Shown in pieces: positions 34,329 through 43,141 of a DNA stretch of 64,000 nucleotides. The stretch covers positions 4,092,001 to 4,156,000 of the forward strand of contig NZ_CP013200.1 in the NCBI RefSeq assembly GCF_001445575.1, given 5' to 3'. The notes under the pieces were generated by a model. It worked only from the letters and a program-made list of their open reading frames with translations, did not search any database and was not told the DNA's origin. Position 1 is the first letter of the stretch; the number at the start of each line of letters is the position of its first letter. The stretch comes from Arthrobacter alpinus (GTDB lineage: Bacteria; Actinomycetota; Actinomycetes; Actinomycetales; Micrococcaceae). The translations under genes were made by a program, and so were the position numbers.

Positions 34329-35036
34329 ATGACCTTCGCACTTGTCGCCTGTGACATGGCTGGCACCACCATTGACGAGCACGGATCCGTCTACCGGGCC
34401 CTTGCCGACGCTGTCCAGGAGGTCGCCGGCACACGCCCCAGCGATGCCCAAGTGCAGGAATGGATGGGCGCTGACAAGGTGGAGGCCATCACGGGACTCA
34501 TGATCGCTGTGGGCGCAGAGCCTGCGCTGGAACTCGTTGAGCGCGGCTTCAACCACTTCAAATCCCTCTTGGGCAGCTACTACGCCGAACTCCCTCCCAT
34601 CGCTTTGCCGGGCGTCGAGGAAGCCCTCGCTACCCTTCGCGGGCGAGGTGTGAAAATTGCCCTCACTACAGGGTTCTCCCGCGACGTCGCCGAGCCGTTG
34701 TTGGCGAGCCTCGGTTGGGTTGTTGCCTCTGCGGATGAAACGGTCGACGCCGGAGAAGCTCGCCTGGTGCTCGACGCCGTGGTCTGCTCAGACGAGGTAG
34801 CCTCGGGCCGCCCGGCACCGTTCATGATCCACCGGGCCATGGAACGCACCGGCGTGCAGGATGTCAGGACGGTCCTCGCCGCTGGCGACACCGTCAACGA
34901 TCTGCTCGCCGCAACGCAAGCCGGCGTAACTGCCGTCGGAGTTCTGACCGGCAAGCTGGGGCGGGCGGAGCTTTCGGCTCACCCTCACGACCACATTCTT
35001 GACGGTGTAAAAGACCTTCCGGCACTGTTCAGCTAA
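34329..35036 (+). CDS. Phosphonatase-like HAD hydrolase (PhnX-like)
   Basis: 235 residues from ATG 34329 with GAGG 5 bases upstream; the frame from 34062 overlaps the divergent gene. HAD motif I is ACDMAGTTIDEHG (nucleophile Asp in DMAGT, as in phosphonoacetaldehyde hydrolase), motif II ALTTGFS, and the acidic motif AAGDTVNDLLAA. It should hydrolyse the C-P bond of phosphonoacetaldehyde or an analogue produced by the neighbouring FAD oxidoreductase. The diagnostic Schiff-base lysine of true PhnX is not obvious, in keeping with the TIGR03351 subgroup. Confidence 0.82.
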   Translation: MTFALVACDMAGTTIDEHGSVYRALADAVQEVAGTRPSDAQVQEWMGADKVEAITGLMIAVGAEPALELVERGFNHFKSLLGSYYAELPPIALPGVEEALATLRGRGVKIALTTGFSRDVAEPLLASLGWVVASADETVDAGEARLVLDAVVCSDEVASGRPAPFMIHRAMERTGVQDVRTVLAAGDTVNDLLAATQAGVTAVGVLTGKLGRAELSAHPHDHILDGVKDLPALFS

Positions 35037-35152
35037 CGGAATTCGGCAACTCAACAGGGCCTCAAAGCCTCTTTCGGCAAAACTTGGGACTGCCCCGGCT
35101 TTGCTTGACTCCTGACTTGTGAGGATACGTTCCTTGCAGCAAGGATATTGAT

Positions 35153-35437
35153 ATGCCTAAGCCTTTTCCCGCCGAGTTCCGCCGCGATGTTGTTTCCGTG
35201 GCTCGCAAGCATGAAGCACCGATCGCTCAGATCGCTAGGGATTTCGGGATCTCCGAGGCCACTCTGCATAACTGGCTCAAGAAAGCCGATATCGAGGACG
35301 GCACCCGCCCGGGTGTAAGCGCTGTTGAGGCGGCCGAGCTGCGGGATGTGAAGAAACGCATCCGGCTGCTGGAGCAGGAGAATGAGATCCTGCGTCGGGC
35401 CGCAGCGTTCTTCGCCCGGGAGCTGCCCCCAAAATGA
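35153..35437 (+). CDS. IS3-family transposase OrfA
   Basis: 94 residues. Helix-turn-helix (PIAQIARDFGISEATLHNWL) followed by a leucine-zipper-like helix (LRDVKKRIRLLEQENEILRR), the usual OrfA layout for binding the element's ends. The stop overlaps the OrfB start as ATGA, so OrfB appears to be reached by translational re-initiation rather than by a slippery frameshift. Confidence 0.93.
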   Translation: MPKPFPAEFRRDVVSVARKHEAPIAQIARDFGISEATLHNWLKKADIEDGTRPGVSAVEAAELRDVKKRIRLLEQENEILRRAAAFFARELPPK

Positions 35438-36297
35438 CGTTCCCGCTGGTCCTTGATCTTGCCGCGGACGGAGTCCCCGTCGCGGTGGCCTGCCGGGTGC
35501 TCGGCTTCTCCAAGCAAGCCTTCTACGCATGGAAGGCGGCTCCGGTGACGGACCGGGATTGGGCTGATGCGCATCTGATCAACGCCGCGCTAGATGTCCA
35601 TCGCGACGACCCGGCGTTCGGGTACCGGTTCATTGCTGACGAGTTGAAGGACCAGGGACTGGCTGCGGGTGAGAACCGGGTCCAGCGCCTGTGCAGCAGC
35701 CAGCGAATCTGGTCCGTGTTCGCCAAGAAACGCGGCCTGACGCGCAAAGCGGGCCCGCCCGTCCATGACGACCTGGTCAAGCGGGACTTCACCGCAACGG
35801 CACCCAACCGGCTGTGGTTGACGGACATCACCGAGCACCGCACCGATGAGGGCAAGCTGTACCTGTGCGCAATCAAGGACGTGCATTCGAATCGAATTGT
35901 CGGCTACTCGATTGATTCACGCATGAAGGCGTCTCTGGCCGTTGCAGCTCTGCGCAACGCGGTGTCGCTAAGGTCGCCACAGGGGGCGGTGGTGCATTCG
36001 GATCGTGGCTCTCAATTTCGTTCCAACGCCTTCGTCCGGACCCTGAAGAGCAACGGGCTGACTGGGTCGATGGGGCGGGTGGGTGCGTGTGCTGACAATG
36101 CCGCCATGGAGTCATTTTTTGCGCTGCTGCAGAAGAACGTTCTGGACCGGCAGCGCTGGTCCACGCGGCAGGAACTGCGGCTGGCAATCGTGACCTGGAT
36201 CGAGAAAACCTACCACCGGAAACGCCGACAACGACGACTTGGCCGGCTAACACCGATCGAGTTTGAGACAATGAATACCGGCCTCGAAGCCGCCTAG
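35434..36297 (+). CDS. IS3-family transposase OrfB (DDE integrase domain)
   Basis: 287 residues with an rve-type core: catalytic Asp in LWLTDITEHR, second Asp in VVHSDRGSQFRS, and Glu in NAAMESFFALLQKN. The preceding HTH-21-like segment (YRFIADELKDQGLAAGENRV) is standard. Intact and apparently functional. Confidence 0.95.
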   Translation: MTFPLVLDLAADGVPVAVACRVLGFSKQAFYAWKAAPVTDRDWADAHLINAALDVHRDDPAFGYRFIADELKDQGLAAGENRVQRLCSSQRIWSVFAKKRGLTRKAGPPVHDDLVKRDFTATAPNRLWLTDITEHRTDEGKLYLCAIKDVHSNRIVGYSIDSRMKASLAVAALRNAVSLRSPQGAVVHSDRGSQFRSNAFVRTLKSNGLTGSMGRVGACADNAAMESFFALLQKNVLDRQRWSTRQELRLAIVTWIEKTYHRKRRQRRLGRLTPIEFETMNTGLEAA

Positions 36298-36346
36298 AAA
36301 CACTAAACCCCGAGAGTCAATGAAACCCGGGGCAGTCCCTTAAAGT

Positions 36347-36376
36347 CCCCGGCACTCATGGTGCCGGGGCTTTTTT
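36347..36376 (+). terminator. Rho-independent terminator stranded beyond the IS3 element
   Basis: CCCCGGCAC (36347-36355), 5-base loop, GTGCCGGGG (36361-36369), then C and six T (36371-36376). Its natural client was probably the phosphonatase-like gene before the element landed between them. Confidence 0.85.
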
Positions 36377-36495
36377 GTTGGCACTTTCAGTATTCAATTT
36401 TTGTTAACCTTTTCGCTCCCTGATTTGGCACGAGACGTCTTTGAACGGCACACATACTTGGTTGTATCCCCGTTCGTACCTTGGAAGGCACCACC

Positions 36496-37446
36496 ATGTT
36501 TCTTGCCCATATGAACCGCGCCGCTAAGGGCTCGGCCATCGCGCTTGCCGCAATTCTTGCCCTCAGCGCATGTGGCTCCGCAGCCGATGTAACCGCCGCC
36601 GCCGACGGCGGCACGTTCGCCAAGGACTCCAGCACCCTTGTCATCGGGATGGTCCCCGACGAGAGCTCCGCAACCACCACCTGGCAGCCCATTGCCGACT
36701 ACGTTGCGAAGGTCACGGGCAAGAAGGTTGAGGTCAAGGAATCCTCCAACTACGCAGCACTCATCGAGGCCAGCGTTGCCGGCCAGGTCGATGTGGTGTC
36801 CTTCTCGGCCTTCACCTACCTCCAGGCCAAGGCCCATGGCGCAACGTTCACACCCGTGGGCGCCACGGTTGATGCCAGCACGCATGAGCCTGGTTACTAC
36901 TCCGAGGCCATCGTTCCGGCTTCCTCCGATATCAAGGACATCGCCGGGTACAAGGGCAAGAAGGTTTGCTTCGTCAACGAGAACTCGACCTCCGGGTACT
37001 TGTTCCCGCAGTACTTGCTCACCAAGGCTGGCCTTTCACAGGACGATTACACGTCCGTTTTTGCCGGTAAGCATGACGTCTCTGCTCAGAAGACCGCCAA
37101 GGGCACCGAGTGTGAGGCTGGCTTCGCTCAGGAAACCACCGTCACCACCACCGGCCCGGCCGCCGGCCTGTTCAAGACCGAAGACCTCAAAGTAATCGAG
37201 AAAGTCTTCGTCCCCGGTCCTCCGTTCTCAATCTCCGACACACTCCCGGCCGACATGAAGGCCCTGCTGAAAGAGAAGATGTCCACGGTGAGCATCGCTG
37301 ACCTCAAGGGTGCGGGCATTACCACCACACCGACATTCGAGAAGTTCTTCGCTGAAGGCTACAAGCCTGTGGATGACGCGTACTACAACACCTTGCGCGA
37401 CCTCTGCAAGACCCTTCCCGACGTCAAAACCTGCGAAGGCGTATAA
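36496..37446 (+). CDS. phnD: Phosphonate ABC transporter substrate-binding lipoprotein
   Basis: 316 residues from ATG 36496, with GGAAGG upstream. Signal peptide with lipobox LALSAC (Cys about 27), then LVIGMVPDESS and WQPIADYVAKVTGKKVEVKE, typical of PhnD/PtxB-type periplasmic proteins; the conserved NENSTSGYLFPQ lies in the binding cleft. It captures phosphonates at the outer face and delivers them to the PhnCE importer encoded next. Confidence 0.9.
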   Translation: MFLAHMNRAAKGSAIALAAILALSACGSAADVTAAADGGTFAKDSSTLVIGMVPDESSATTTWQPIADYVAKVTGKKVEVKESSNYAALIEASVAGQVDVVSFSAFTYLQAKAHGATFTPVGATVDASTHEPGYYSEAIVPASSDIKDIAGYKGKKVCFVNENSTSGYLFPQYLLTKAGLSQDDYTSVFAGKHDVSAQKTAKGTECEAGFAQETTVTTTGPAAGLFKTEDLKVIEKVFVPGPPFSISDTLPADMKALLKEKMSTVSIADLKGAGITTTPTFEKFFAEGYKPVDDAYYNTLRDLCKTLPDVKTCEGV

Positions 37447-37449
37447 CTC

Positions 37450-38274
37450 ATGTCTAAGGCTCCCGCGGTCGAAATCGACGGGCTTGTCAAGCAGTATGGC
37501 GGAACCCGCGCCCTTGACGGCGTGAGCCTCAAGGTCGAGGAGGGCGAAGTCGTCGTCCTCCTCGGCCTGTCAGGATCCGGCAAATCAACGCTACTGCGCC
37601 ATATTAATCAACTAGATTTCCCTACCCAAGGCAGCGTCAATGTCCTGGGTGAGGATGTCACCACGATCCGCGGCAAGGCCCTCCGCAGCCTGCGTTCGCG
37701 CATCGGCGTCGTGTTTCAACAATTCGAGCTCGTCGGCTCGCTTTCGGTGCTCGAGAATGTCCTTACGGGTTCCCTTGCACGCCTCCAAGGGCCGCGTCTG
37801 GGCACCTGGATGTACCCTAAAGAATTCCGCTCCATGGCACTGAGTCACCTTGAGCGCGTTGGCCTCGCCGGCCGCGAGCACCAGCGGGCAGACACCCTCT
37901 CGGGTGGGCAACAGCAGCGCGTCGCGATCGCTCGGGCATTGATGCAGTCGCCGGAGATCCTCCTCGCAGACGAACCCGTCGCGTCTCTGGATCCTGAGTC
38001 CTCACAGCAGGTCATGAACCTTATCCGTGAGATCGGCAGGGAGCGAGGCTTGACAGTCATCTGCAGCCTGCACCAGGTGGAACTTGCTATGTCATGGGGC
38101 GATCGCCTCGTGGGCCTGCGCGCAGGAAAAGTGGTCCTTGATACCCCCACGACAGGCATCGATAAGGATTCCGTCATGCGGATCTACAGTGCCGTCGCGC
38201 CCGAAATGTCAGAAGCGTTGGCGCCCTTACCCTTGGTCGAAGTATCTTCGCGGGTCCGGCAGGCAGTCTCGTGA
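37450..38274 (+). CDS. phnC: Phosphonate ABC transporter ATP-binding protein
   Basis: 274 residues. Walker A LLGLSGSGKSTLLRHINQ, Q-loop VVFQQFELVG, signature LSGGQQQRVAIARALMQ, Walker B ILLADEPVASLDPES and H-loop CSLHQVELAM; the last is typical of PhnC. Three bases after phnD and overlapping phnE by 4, so one transport operon. Confidence 0.92.
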   Translation: MSKAPAVEIDGLVKQYGGTRALDGVSLKVEEGEVVVLLGLSGSGKSTLLRHINQLDFPTQGSVNVLGEDVTTIRGKALRSLRSRIGVVFQQFELVGSLSVLENVLTGSLARLQGPRLGTWMYPKEFRSMALSHLERVGLAGREHQRADTLSGGQQQRVAIARALMQSPEILLADEPVASLDPESSQQVMNLIREIGRERGLTVICSLHQVELAMSWGDRLVGLRAGKVVLDTPTTGIDKDSVMRIYSAVAPEMSEALAPLPLVEVSSRVRQAVS

Positions 38275-39890
38275 CAGTTCTGGCCACCCGCCCGCAGCAA
38301 AACAACACCTCAAGGAGCGGATCGGGCAAGCGCCGGGCGGCCTCATGGACTGTCACCGGCATCCTCGGCGCCTTCGGTGCCGCAGCGATTTTTGCCTTCA
38401 TATCCCTTGATTTTTCTGGTGTTGGCTTTCAAAAGAGCCTCCTCTCCGCACAACGTTTCTTCGCACGCATGCTTCCCCTGGACTTTTCTGAACCCGGAAA
38501 ACTGCTGTGGCTGACGATTCTTACCTTGGCGATCGTGATCTGCGGAACCGTCCTTGCGGCCATCATCTCGCTGCCCGTCGCCTACTTGGCGGCCCGCAAC
38601 ACCAGCCCGCATCCAAGTCTGCAGTGGGTGGCCCGCGCGCTGACTGTGCTGGCGCGTGCTTTCCCTGAACTCATCCTGATTATTATTCTGGCCACCGTGT
38701 TCAGTCTCGGCTCGCTGCCGGGTATTTTGGCCATCGGGTTGCACTCGGTTGGAATGATCGGGAAGCTTTTCGCCGATGCTATCGAACAGATCGATGAGGG
38801 ACCGCGCATGGCGATCCGGGCCGCGGGCGGAACCAAGATGCAGCAGTTCGTTTCAGGCATCCTCCCGCAGGTGACACCCAGCTGGGTCGCCACTATTCTG
38901 CACCGCAATGACATCAACCTCAGAGCGTCAGCCATCTTGGGCTATGTTGGCATGCCGGGGCTTGGCTACGAGCTCTCCGGAAGCATTCAACGCCTCGATT
39001 ACCAGCGGGCCATAGCAGTTGCTTTGATCATGTTCTTGCTCTGCGTTGCCATGGAGCTCATTTCCGGAGGCATCCGCAAGATGATCCTGCGCAGCGGACA
39101 CACGGCAGCGTCTGTTCCGACGAGGTGGGAACGCTCCCGTGGCGCCTTTATGGGCTGGACTGCGTTTGTCGTCATTGCCATCTCGGTCGCCGTAGCCCAG
39201 CCTGCCTGGGGTGACTTCCTCACCATCTGGGCTGTCCTGCCGGAACGTATTGCTAGTTTCTTCCCACTCTCTACGGGCGAATACACCTGGGCTCAGTCTC
39301 TTTCCATGCTGTGGGACACCATCGCGATTGCACTTGCTGGCACGCTCATCGGCGTCGCTCTTTCCAGTGTCATCGGTTCTCTGGCTGCGCGAAACGTTGC
39401 CGTCAGTGATGGCGCCCGCACGGGTGCCCGGTTCACGCTGCTGTTTGTGCGCGGTATCCCGGAACTGATCCTTGCCATTGTATTGATCCTGGTAACCGGC
39501 CTCGGCGGCAGCGCTGCGGCACTCGCCCTCGGTATTGGCACAGTCGGCTTGCTTGGAAAGCTTCTGGCTGACTCGATCGAGGAGGTCGATCCGGGACCCG
39601 AGCGCGCACTCAAGGCAGTTGGCGCTTCACGGCCGCAGGTGTACTTCTCCTCCACCCTGCCCCAGGCCTCGCCGGCGTTTATCGGCCATATCTTTTACGC
39701 TATGGACACCAATATTCGCGCAGCCACTGTCCTTGCGGTGGTGGGTGCCGGCGGTGTGGGCCAAGCGATGTTCAATGCGGCCCAGCTGAGCCAGTACAAC
39801 GTCGTCATAACCTTCACACTGATGGTCATCACGGTCGTGCTCATCATCGAAGGAATCGCCATGTTCCTTCGCAAGCTGCTCACCTACTAG
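38271..39890 (+). CDS. phnE: Fused phosphonate ABC permease (two PhnE domains)
   Basis: 539 residues, about twice a single PhnE. Both halves carry the EAA coupling loop: FADAIEQIDEGPRMAIRAAGG in the first (about 165) and LADSIEEVDPGPERALKAVG in the second (about 430). Each half has its own set of about six membrane helices, joined by a linker around residues 280-310. Many organisms encode these as two PhnE genes; here they are fused, giving a complete heterodimer-like permease in one chain. Confidence 0.92.
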   Translation: MTVLATRPQQNNTSRSGSGKRRAASWTVTGILGAFGAAAIFAFISLDFSGVGFQKSLLSAQRFFARMLPLDFSEPGKLLWLTILTLAIVICGTVLAAIISLPVAYLAARNTSPHPSLQWVARALTVLARAFPELILIIILATVFSLGSLPGILAIGLHSVGMIGKLFADAIEQIDEGPRMAIRAAGGTKMQQFVSGILPQVTPSWVATILHRNDINLRASAILGYVGMPGLGYELSGSIQRLDYQRAIAVALIMFLLCVAMELISGGIRKMILRSGHTAASVPTRWERSRGAFMGWTAFVVIAISVAVAQPAWGDFLTIWAVLPERIASFFPLSTGEYTWAQSLSMLWDTIAIALAGTLIGVALSSVIGSLAARNVAVSDGARTGARFTLLFVRGIPELILAIVLILVTGLGGSAAALALGIGTVGLLGKLLADSIEEVDPGPERALKAVGASRPQVYFSSTLPQASPAFIGHIFYAMDTNIRAATVLAVVGAGGVGQAMFNAAQLSQYNVVITFTLMVITVVLIIEGIAMFLRKLLTY

Positions 39891-39945
39891 CAGCTTGTCC
39901 TGACGCACCGGACATCACCCTCGCCACGATTGAAAGGCTTTCCGC

Positions 39946-41031
39946 ATGGATAAGCACGCACTTCCACTGACTGTCTCCGCCCAGATATGGACCGGAGGTC
40001 AGGACTTCGAGTCACTGGATATCCCAACCCCGGAGCTGGCCCCCGGCGAAGCCTTGGCCACCATCGCTCTGGCGACGGTGTGCGGTTCAGATATCCATAC
40101 GGTGTCTGGCCGGCGGAGCGGTCCCTTCCCTGGAATATTAGGGCACGAGGCTGTTGGTTCCATCGTGGACATTGGCGAGGGCGGTGTGCGTGACTTCCTC
40201 GGCCGGGAACTCGCAGCTGGGGACCGGGTGGTCTGGAGCGTCACCGTTGCCTGCGGTACATGTGATCGCTGCATCGCGGGCATGAGCGCGAAATGCCGGA
40301 GTCTGCTCAAAACGGGTCACGAACCGTTGGACGGCACCTGGGGTATGTCCGGTGGGTACGCCTCGCACATCCACCTCCCCCGCGGCATCACCTTGGTGTC
40401 GGTTCCGGACACGATCTCCGACAGGACCGCGGCCCCGTCAGCCTGCGCCACGGCCACAGTCATGGCCGTCCTCGAAGCAGCCGGCCCTCTTGCGGGGCGG
40501 CGGGTCTTGGTCAGCGGAGCAGGAATGCTGGGGATCGTCGCCTGCGCCGTGGCACGGTCCCGAGGTGCGGCGTCGGTGGAGGTCCGCGATCTCAACCCCG
40601 AACGGCTGGAGCTGGCCCGCGAGTTCGGCGCGACGCTTACCACCGCGGCCGGCGAAGAGACCGGCGGCGCCACCTTCGACGTGGCCGTGGAACTGTCCGG
40701 AGCGCAACCAGCAGTCATTGCAGCACTCGCGGCCCTGGATATTGGCGGCCGGTTAGTGCTTGCGGGGTCGGTGTCCCCCGGTCCCGCCGTCGCGATAGTT
40801 CCCGAACGGATGGTCAGGTCTTTGCAGACCATCACCGGGGTCCACAACTATGAACCCGCACATCTGCAGCAAGCCATGGACTTCCTCGAGGAGAGCCAGG
40901 ACAGCTATGACTGGGAATCGCTCGTCGAGGAAGCGCAGCCGATGACGAACCTAGCCACCATGATGACCCCGCCCCTTGGCCGTCACCTCAGGAAATCGGT
41001 GACATCAGCAGTAGTCTTGGCTAATGCCTAG
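39946..41031 (+). CDS. Zinc-type alcohol dehydrogenase, phosphonate-associated (TIGR03366-like)
   Basis: 361 residues, MDR fold. Catalytic zinc site TVCGSDIHTVSG and GILGHEAVG; structural zinc loop CGTCDRCIAGMSAKC with four Cys; cofactor motif VSGAGMLGIVACAVA. A clade of such dehydrogenases (TIGR03366, from memory) recurs in phosphonate catabolic clusters with an unproven role, perhaps oxidising a hydroxyalkyl product. It follows phnE by 55 bases and is followed by a terminator, so it closes the phosphonate island. Confidence 0.85.
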   Translation: MDKHALPLTVSAQIWTGGQDFESLDIPTPELAPGEALATIALATVCGSDIHTVSGRRSGPFPGILGHEAVGSIVDIGEGGVRDFLGRELAAGDRVVWSVTVACGTCDRCIAGMSAKCRSLLKTGHEPLDGTWGMSGGYASHIHLPRGITLVSVPDTISDRTAAPSACATATVMAVLEAAGPLAGRRVLVSGAGMLGIVACAVARSRGAASVEVRDLNPERLELAREFGATLTTAAGEETGGATFDVAVELSGAQPAVIAALAALDIGGRLVLAGSVSPGPAVAIVPERMVRSLQTITGVHNYEPAHLQQAMDFLEESQDSYDWESLVEEAQPMTNLATMMTPPLGRHLRKSVTSAVVLANA

Positions 41032-41105
41032 AAGTGGTGAGCCATCAACCTGAACCTTGTGCCGCACGGGCTCCGCGTCTGCTGAATCTCTCATGAATTG
41101 ACCAG

Positions 41106-41130
41106 AAATAGCCCCGGCAAGGGGCTATTT
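41106..41130 (+). terminator. Rho-independent terminator
   Basis: AAATAGCCCC (41106-41115), loop GGCAA, GGGGCTATTT (41121-41130), then T-rich sequence. Ends the phosphonate transport/dehydrogenase operon; the symmetric A/T flanks would also serve the convergent acyl-CoA dehydrogenase. Confidence 0.88.
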
Positions 41131-41176
41131 TGGCTTGTTTCTGCATGAAGCAACTGCAGTGCCCACCATAGAACGG

Positions 41177-42352
41177 TTAGTAGGAGCGTTCCATGCCCAG
41201 GACCTTGGTGCCGATAAAGCTCTTGATCAAGTTGTTGTTCACCGGCGCCACCTGGAACATGCGGGTCTCGCGGAACTTGCGCTCGACGTCGTACTCGTCA
41301 ACAAAGCCATAACCGCCATGGGTGTCGAGGCAGGCGTTAGCAGCTGCCCAGCTTGCCTCCGAGGATAGGTGCTTGGCCATATTTGCCTCGGCACCGCACG
41401 GCTCACCGGCGTCGAAAAGGCGGGCGGCCTCATAACGCATCATGTCCGCGGCCCGGACCTTCATGTAGGCATCAGTAATAGGGAATTGCACTCCTTGGTT
41501 GACGCTAATCTTCCGTCCGAACACTTCACGGCTATTGGCATAATCAACCGCGCGTGAAGTGAACCAATAGCCGTCCCCGATCGCCTCGGCTGAAAGGAGG
41601 ATCCTTTCAGCATTCCAGCCATCGATAACATATCTGAAGCCCTTGCCCACCTGGCCAATCACCGATGCAGCGGGGACACGCATGCCACGGTAGAAGATCT
41701 GGTTTGTGGCGTAGTTAAACATGGTGCGAACTTTCACAACCTCAAGCGTCTCCGCCTGCTCCGCCCTAACTTTGCGAAGATCCACGAGGAAAAGCGTCAG
41801 TCCGTGTGTCTTATCTGATCCCTGTCCCTCAAGCTTCTCCGATGTCCGGGCTAACACCAGCAGCAGATCCGATTCGTCGATACGACTCGTCCAGCTCTTG
41901 TGCCCAGAAATTATGAAGTCATCGCCATCACGCACGGCTGTGGTCTCTATGCTGGTCGTGTCAGAGCCGGCCTTGTCCTCGGTGATGGAGAAGGCTTGCA
42001 AGCGTAAGGAGCCTGAGGCAATCTGCGGCAGGTACTCCTGCTTCTGTTCGGAGCTCCCATGCCGAAGCAAAGCGCCCATGGTGTACATCTGAGCGTGGCA
42101 GGCTGCCGAATGACCTCCCGACTTATTGATCTCCTCCATAATGACGCTAGCCTCGGTCAACCCAAGGCCTAGCCCGCCATACTCTGCCGGAATCAACGCT
42201 CCGAGGAGACCGGCCTCCGTAAGGGTGTCGACGAATTCCTGTGGGTATCGGCGATTGAGATCCGTCTCGCGCCAGTACTCGTCCGGGAAGCCGGCGCAGA
42301 GCTCACGTGTCTGCTCACGCAGCTGTACTAATTCACTCGTCGTGTTAGCCAT
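41177..42352 (-). CDS. Acyl-CoA dehydrogenase
   Basis: 391 residues, ATG 42352 behind TAGGAG. Family signatures: LQAFSITEDKAGSDTTSI (first PROSITE-like ACAD motif), a C-terminal CLDTHGGYGFVDEYDVERKF (second motif), and GRKISVNQGVQFPI between them. It should introduce an alpha,beta double bond into an acyl-CoA, electrons going to ETF. Divergent from the MaoC-lyase-CaiB operon and separated from it by GAATATATT elements, so it likely belongs to the same pathway. Chain specificity cannot be read from the sequence. Confidence 0.9.
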   Translation of the reverse strand: MANTTSELVQLREQTRELCAGFPDEYWRETDLNRRYPQEFVDTLTEAGLLGALIPAEYGGLGLGLTEASVIMEEINKSGGHSAACHAQMYTMGALLRHGSSEQKQEYLPQIASGSLRLQAFSITEDKAGSDTTSIETTAVRDGDDFIISGHKSWTSRIDESDLLLVLARTSEKLEGQGSDKTHGLTLFLVDLRKVRAEQAETLEVVKVRTMFNYATNQIFYRGMRVPAASVIGQVGKGFRYVIDGWNAERILLSAEAIGDGYWFTSRAVDYANSREVFGRKISVNQGVQFPITDAYMKVRAADMMRYEAARLFDAGEPCGAEANMAKHLSSEASWAAANACLDTHGGYGFVDEYDVERKFRETRMFQVAPVNNNLIKSFIGTKVLGMERSY

Positions 42353-42412
42353 CGATGCTCCTACAGATCAGTACAGGTGACCACCTGTCACCCTATGAAT
42401 GTAGAGACTACA

Positions 42413-42519
42413 GAATATATTGCCTTACGACAAGGTTGAAGTTTCCATTGGCTGAAAGGTTGAAAACATTGACATTTTGCGGAAACCTGAACAATATGGG
42501 TTGATACGGAGAATATATT
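42413..42519. promoter_or_regulatory. Divergent promoter with two GAATATATT elements
   Basis: GAATATATT occurs at 42413-42421 and 42511-42519, flanking a candidate promoter TTGACA (42469-42474) with CAATAT 17 bases on (42492-42497). The same nonamer recurs as a palindrome at 47441. It is a candidate operator for the GntR protein at 45276. Confidence 0.5.
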
Positions 42520-42574
42520 ATGGCGTCTCGCAGGACCCACAGATCGCCCAAAGCACCATGAAGGAGATCGAGCA

Positions 42575-43141
42575 ATGCCCGAACAATCACCCGCCACACC
42601 ATCCGAGACCGGCCACGTTGTACAGGGCTGGACCGGAAGGCTATTTGAGGACTTCACCCCCGGCGACATCTACTACCACCCGTTTGGTAAGACAGTCACA
42701 GACGCCGACAACCAAACCTTCACCCTCATGACCCAAAACGTGGCTAAAACTCATATTGACCGGAATTTTGCCAAAGCAACTGAGTTCGGTCTGCCGTTAG
42801 TAAACTCCACTTTTACTTTGGCTCTAGTCACAGGACAGTCGACCATTGATCTCTCCATGAACGTATTCGCCAACATGGGCTGGGACATGGTGAGGATGCC
42901 GGCGCCTGTATTCGAAGGCGACACCATCTATTCCAGGTCCAAGGTCCTCTCCACGAGAAAATCAGAATCCCGCCCCAATCTTGGGCTGGTCACCGTCGCC
43001 ACCGAGGGTTTCAATCAGGACAATAAGATTGTGATTTCATTCCGTCGCACATTCATGGTCTACAGGCAGGGCCACCTACCTGGCATCGATTTAGCACGCC
43101 CCGACGAGTCCAGCCTCCCTGACACCGGTGATGTTCAATGA
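42575..43141 (+). CDS. MaoC-family (R)-enoyl-CoA hydratase-like dehydratase
   Basis: 188 residues, a single hot-dog domain. The start region GRLFEDFTPGDIYYHPFGKTVTDADNQTF has the family pattern for the hydratase-2 motif (D-x5-H positions partly altered: the usual HxD catalytic dyad is not plain, with THIDRNFAKATEFG the closest). GLPLVNSTFTLALVTG follows. Related proteins hydrate itaconyl- or mesaconyl-CoA in C5-dicarboxylate breakdown. First gene of a coupled three-gene operon (AATGA overlap with the lyase). AAGGAGATCG precedes the ATG. Confidence 0.82.
   Translation: MPEQSPATPSETGHVVQGWTGRLFEDFTPGDIYYHPFGKTVTDADNQTFTLMTQNVAKTHIDRNFAKATEFGLPLVNSTFTLALVTGQSTIDLSMNVFANMGWDMVRMPAPVFEGDTIYSRSKVLSTRKSESRPNLGLVTVATEGFNQDNKIVISFRRTFMVYRQGHLPGIDLARPDESSLPDTGDVQ

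Larger units (their letters stand above)
35086..36339 (+). mobile_element. IS3-family insertion sequence, about 1254 bp
   Basis: Terminal inverted repeats: left GGGACTGCCCCGGCTTTG and on (35086-35111), right complement ending at 36339 reads GGGACTGCCCCGGGTTTC; about 22 of 26 positions agree. Two overlapping transposase genes lie inside. I see no clear target duplication: flanks are CTT on the left and TTA on the right, sharing only TT. It sits between the phosphonatase-like gene and a rho-independent terminator. Confidence 0.88.

Noticed and set aside
35083..36343. Target-site duplication of the IS3 element
   Set aside because: Flanks share only TT when the ends are set by the inverted repeats; no 3-5 bp direct repeat could be found at nearby registers.
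42477..42731. Plus-strand frame ahead of the MaoC gene
   Set aside because: Overlaps MaoC in another frame and starts inside the promoter region; no recognisable product.
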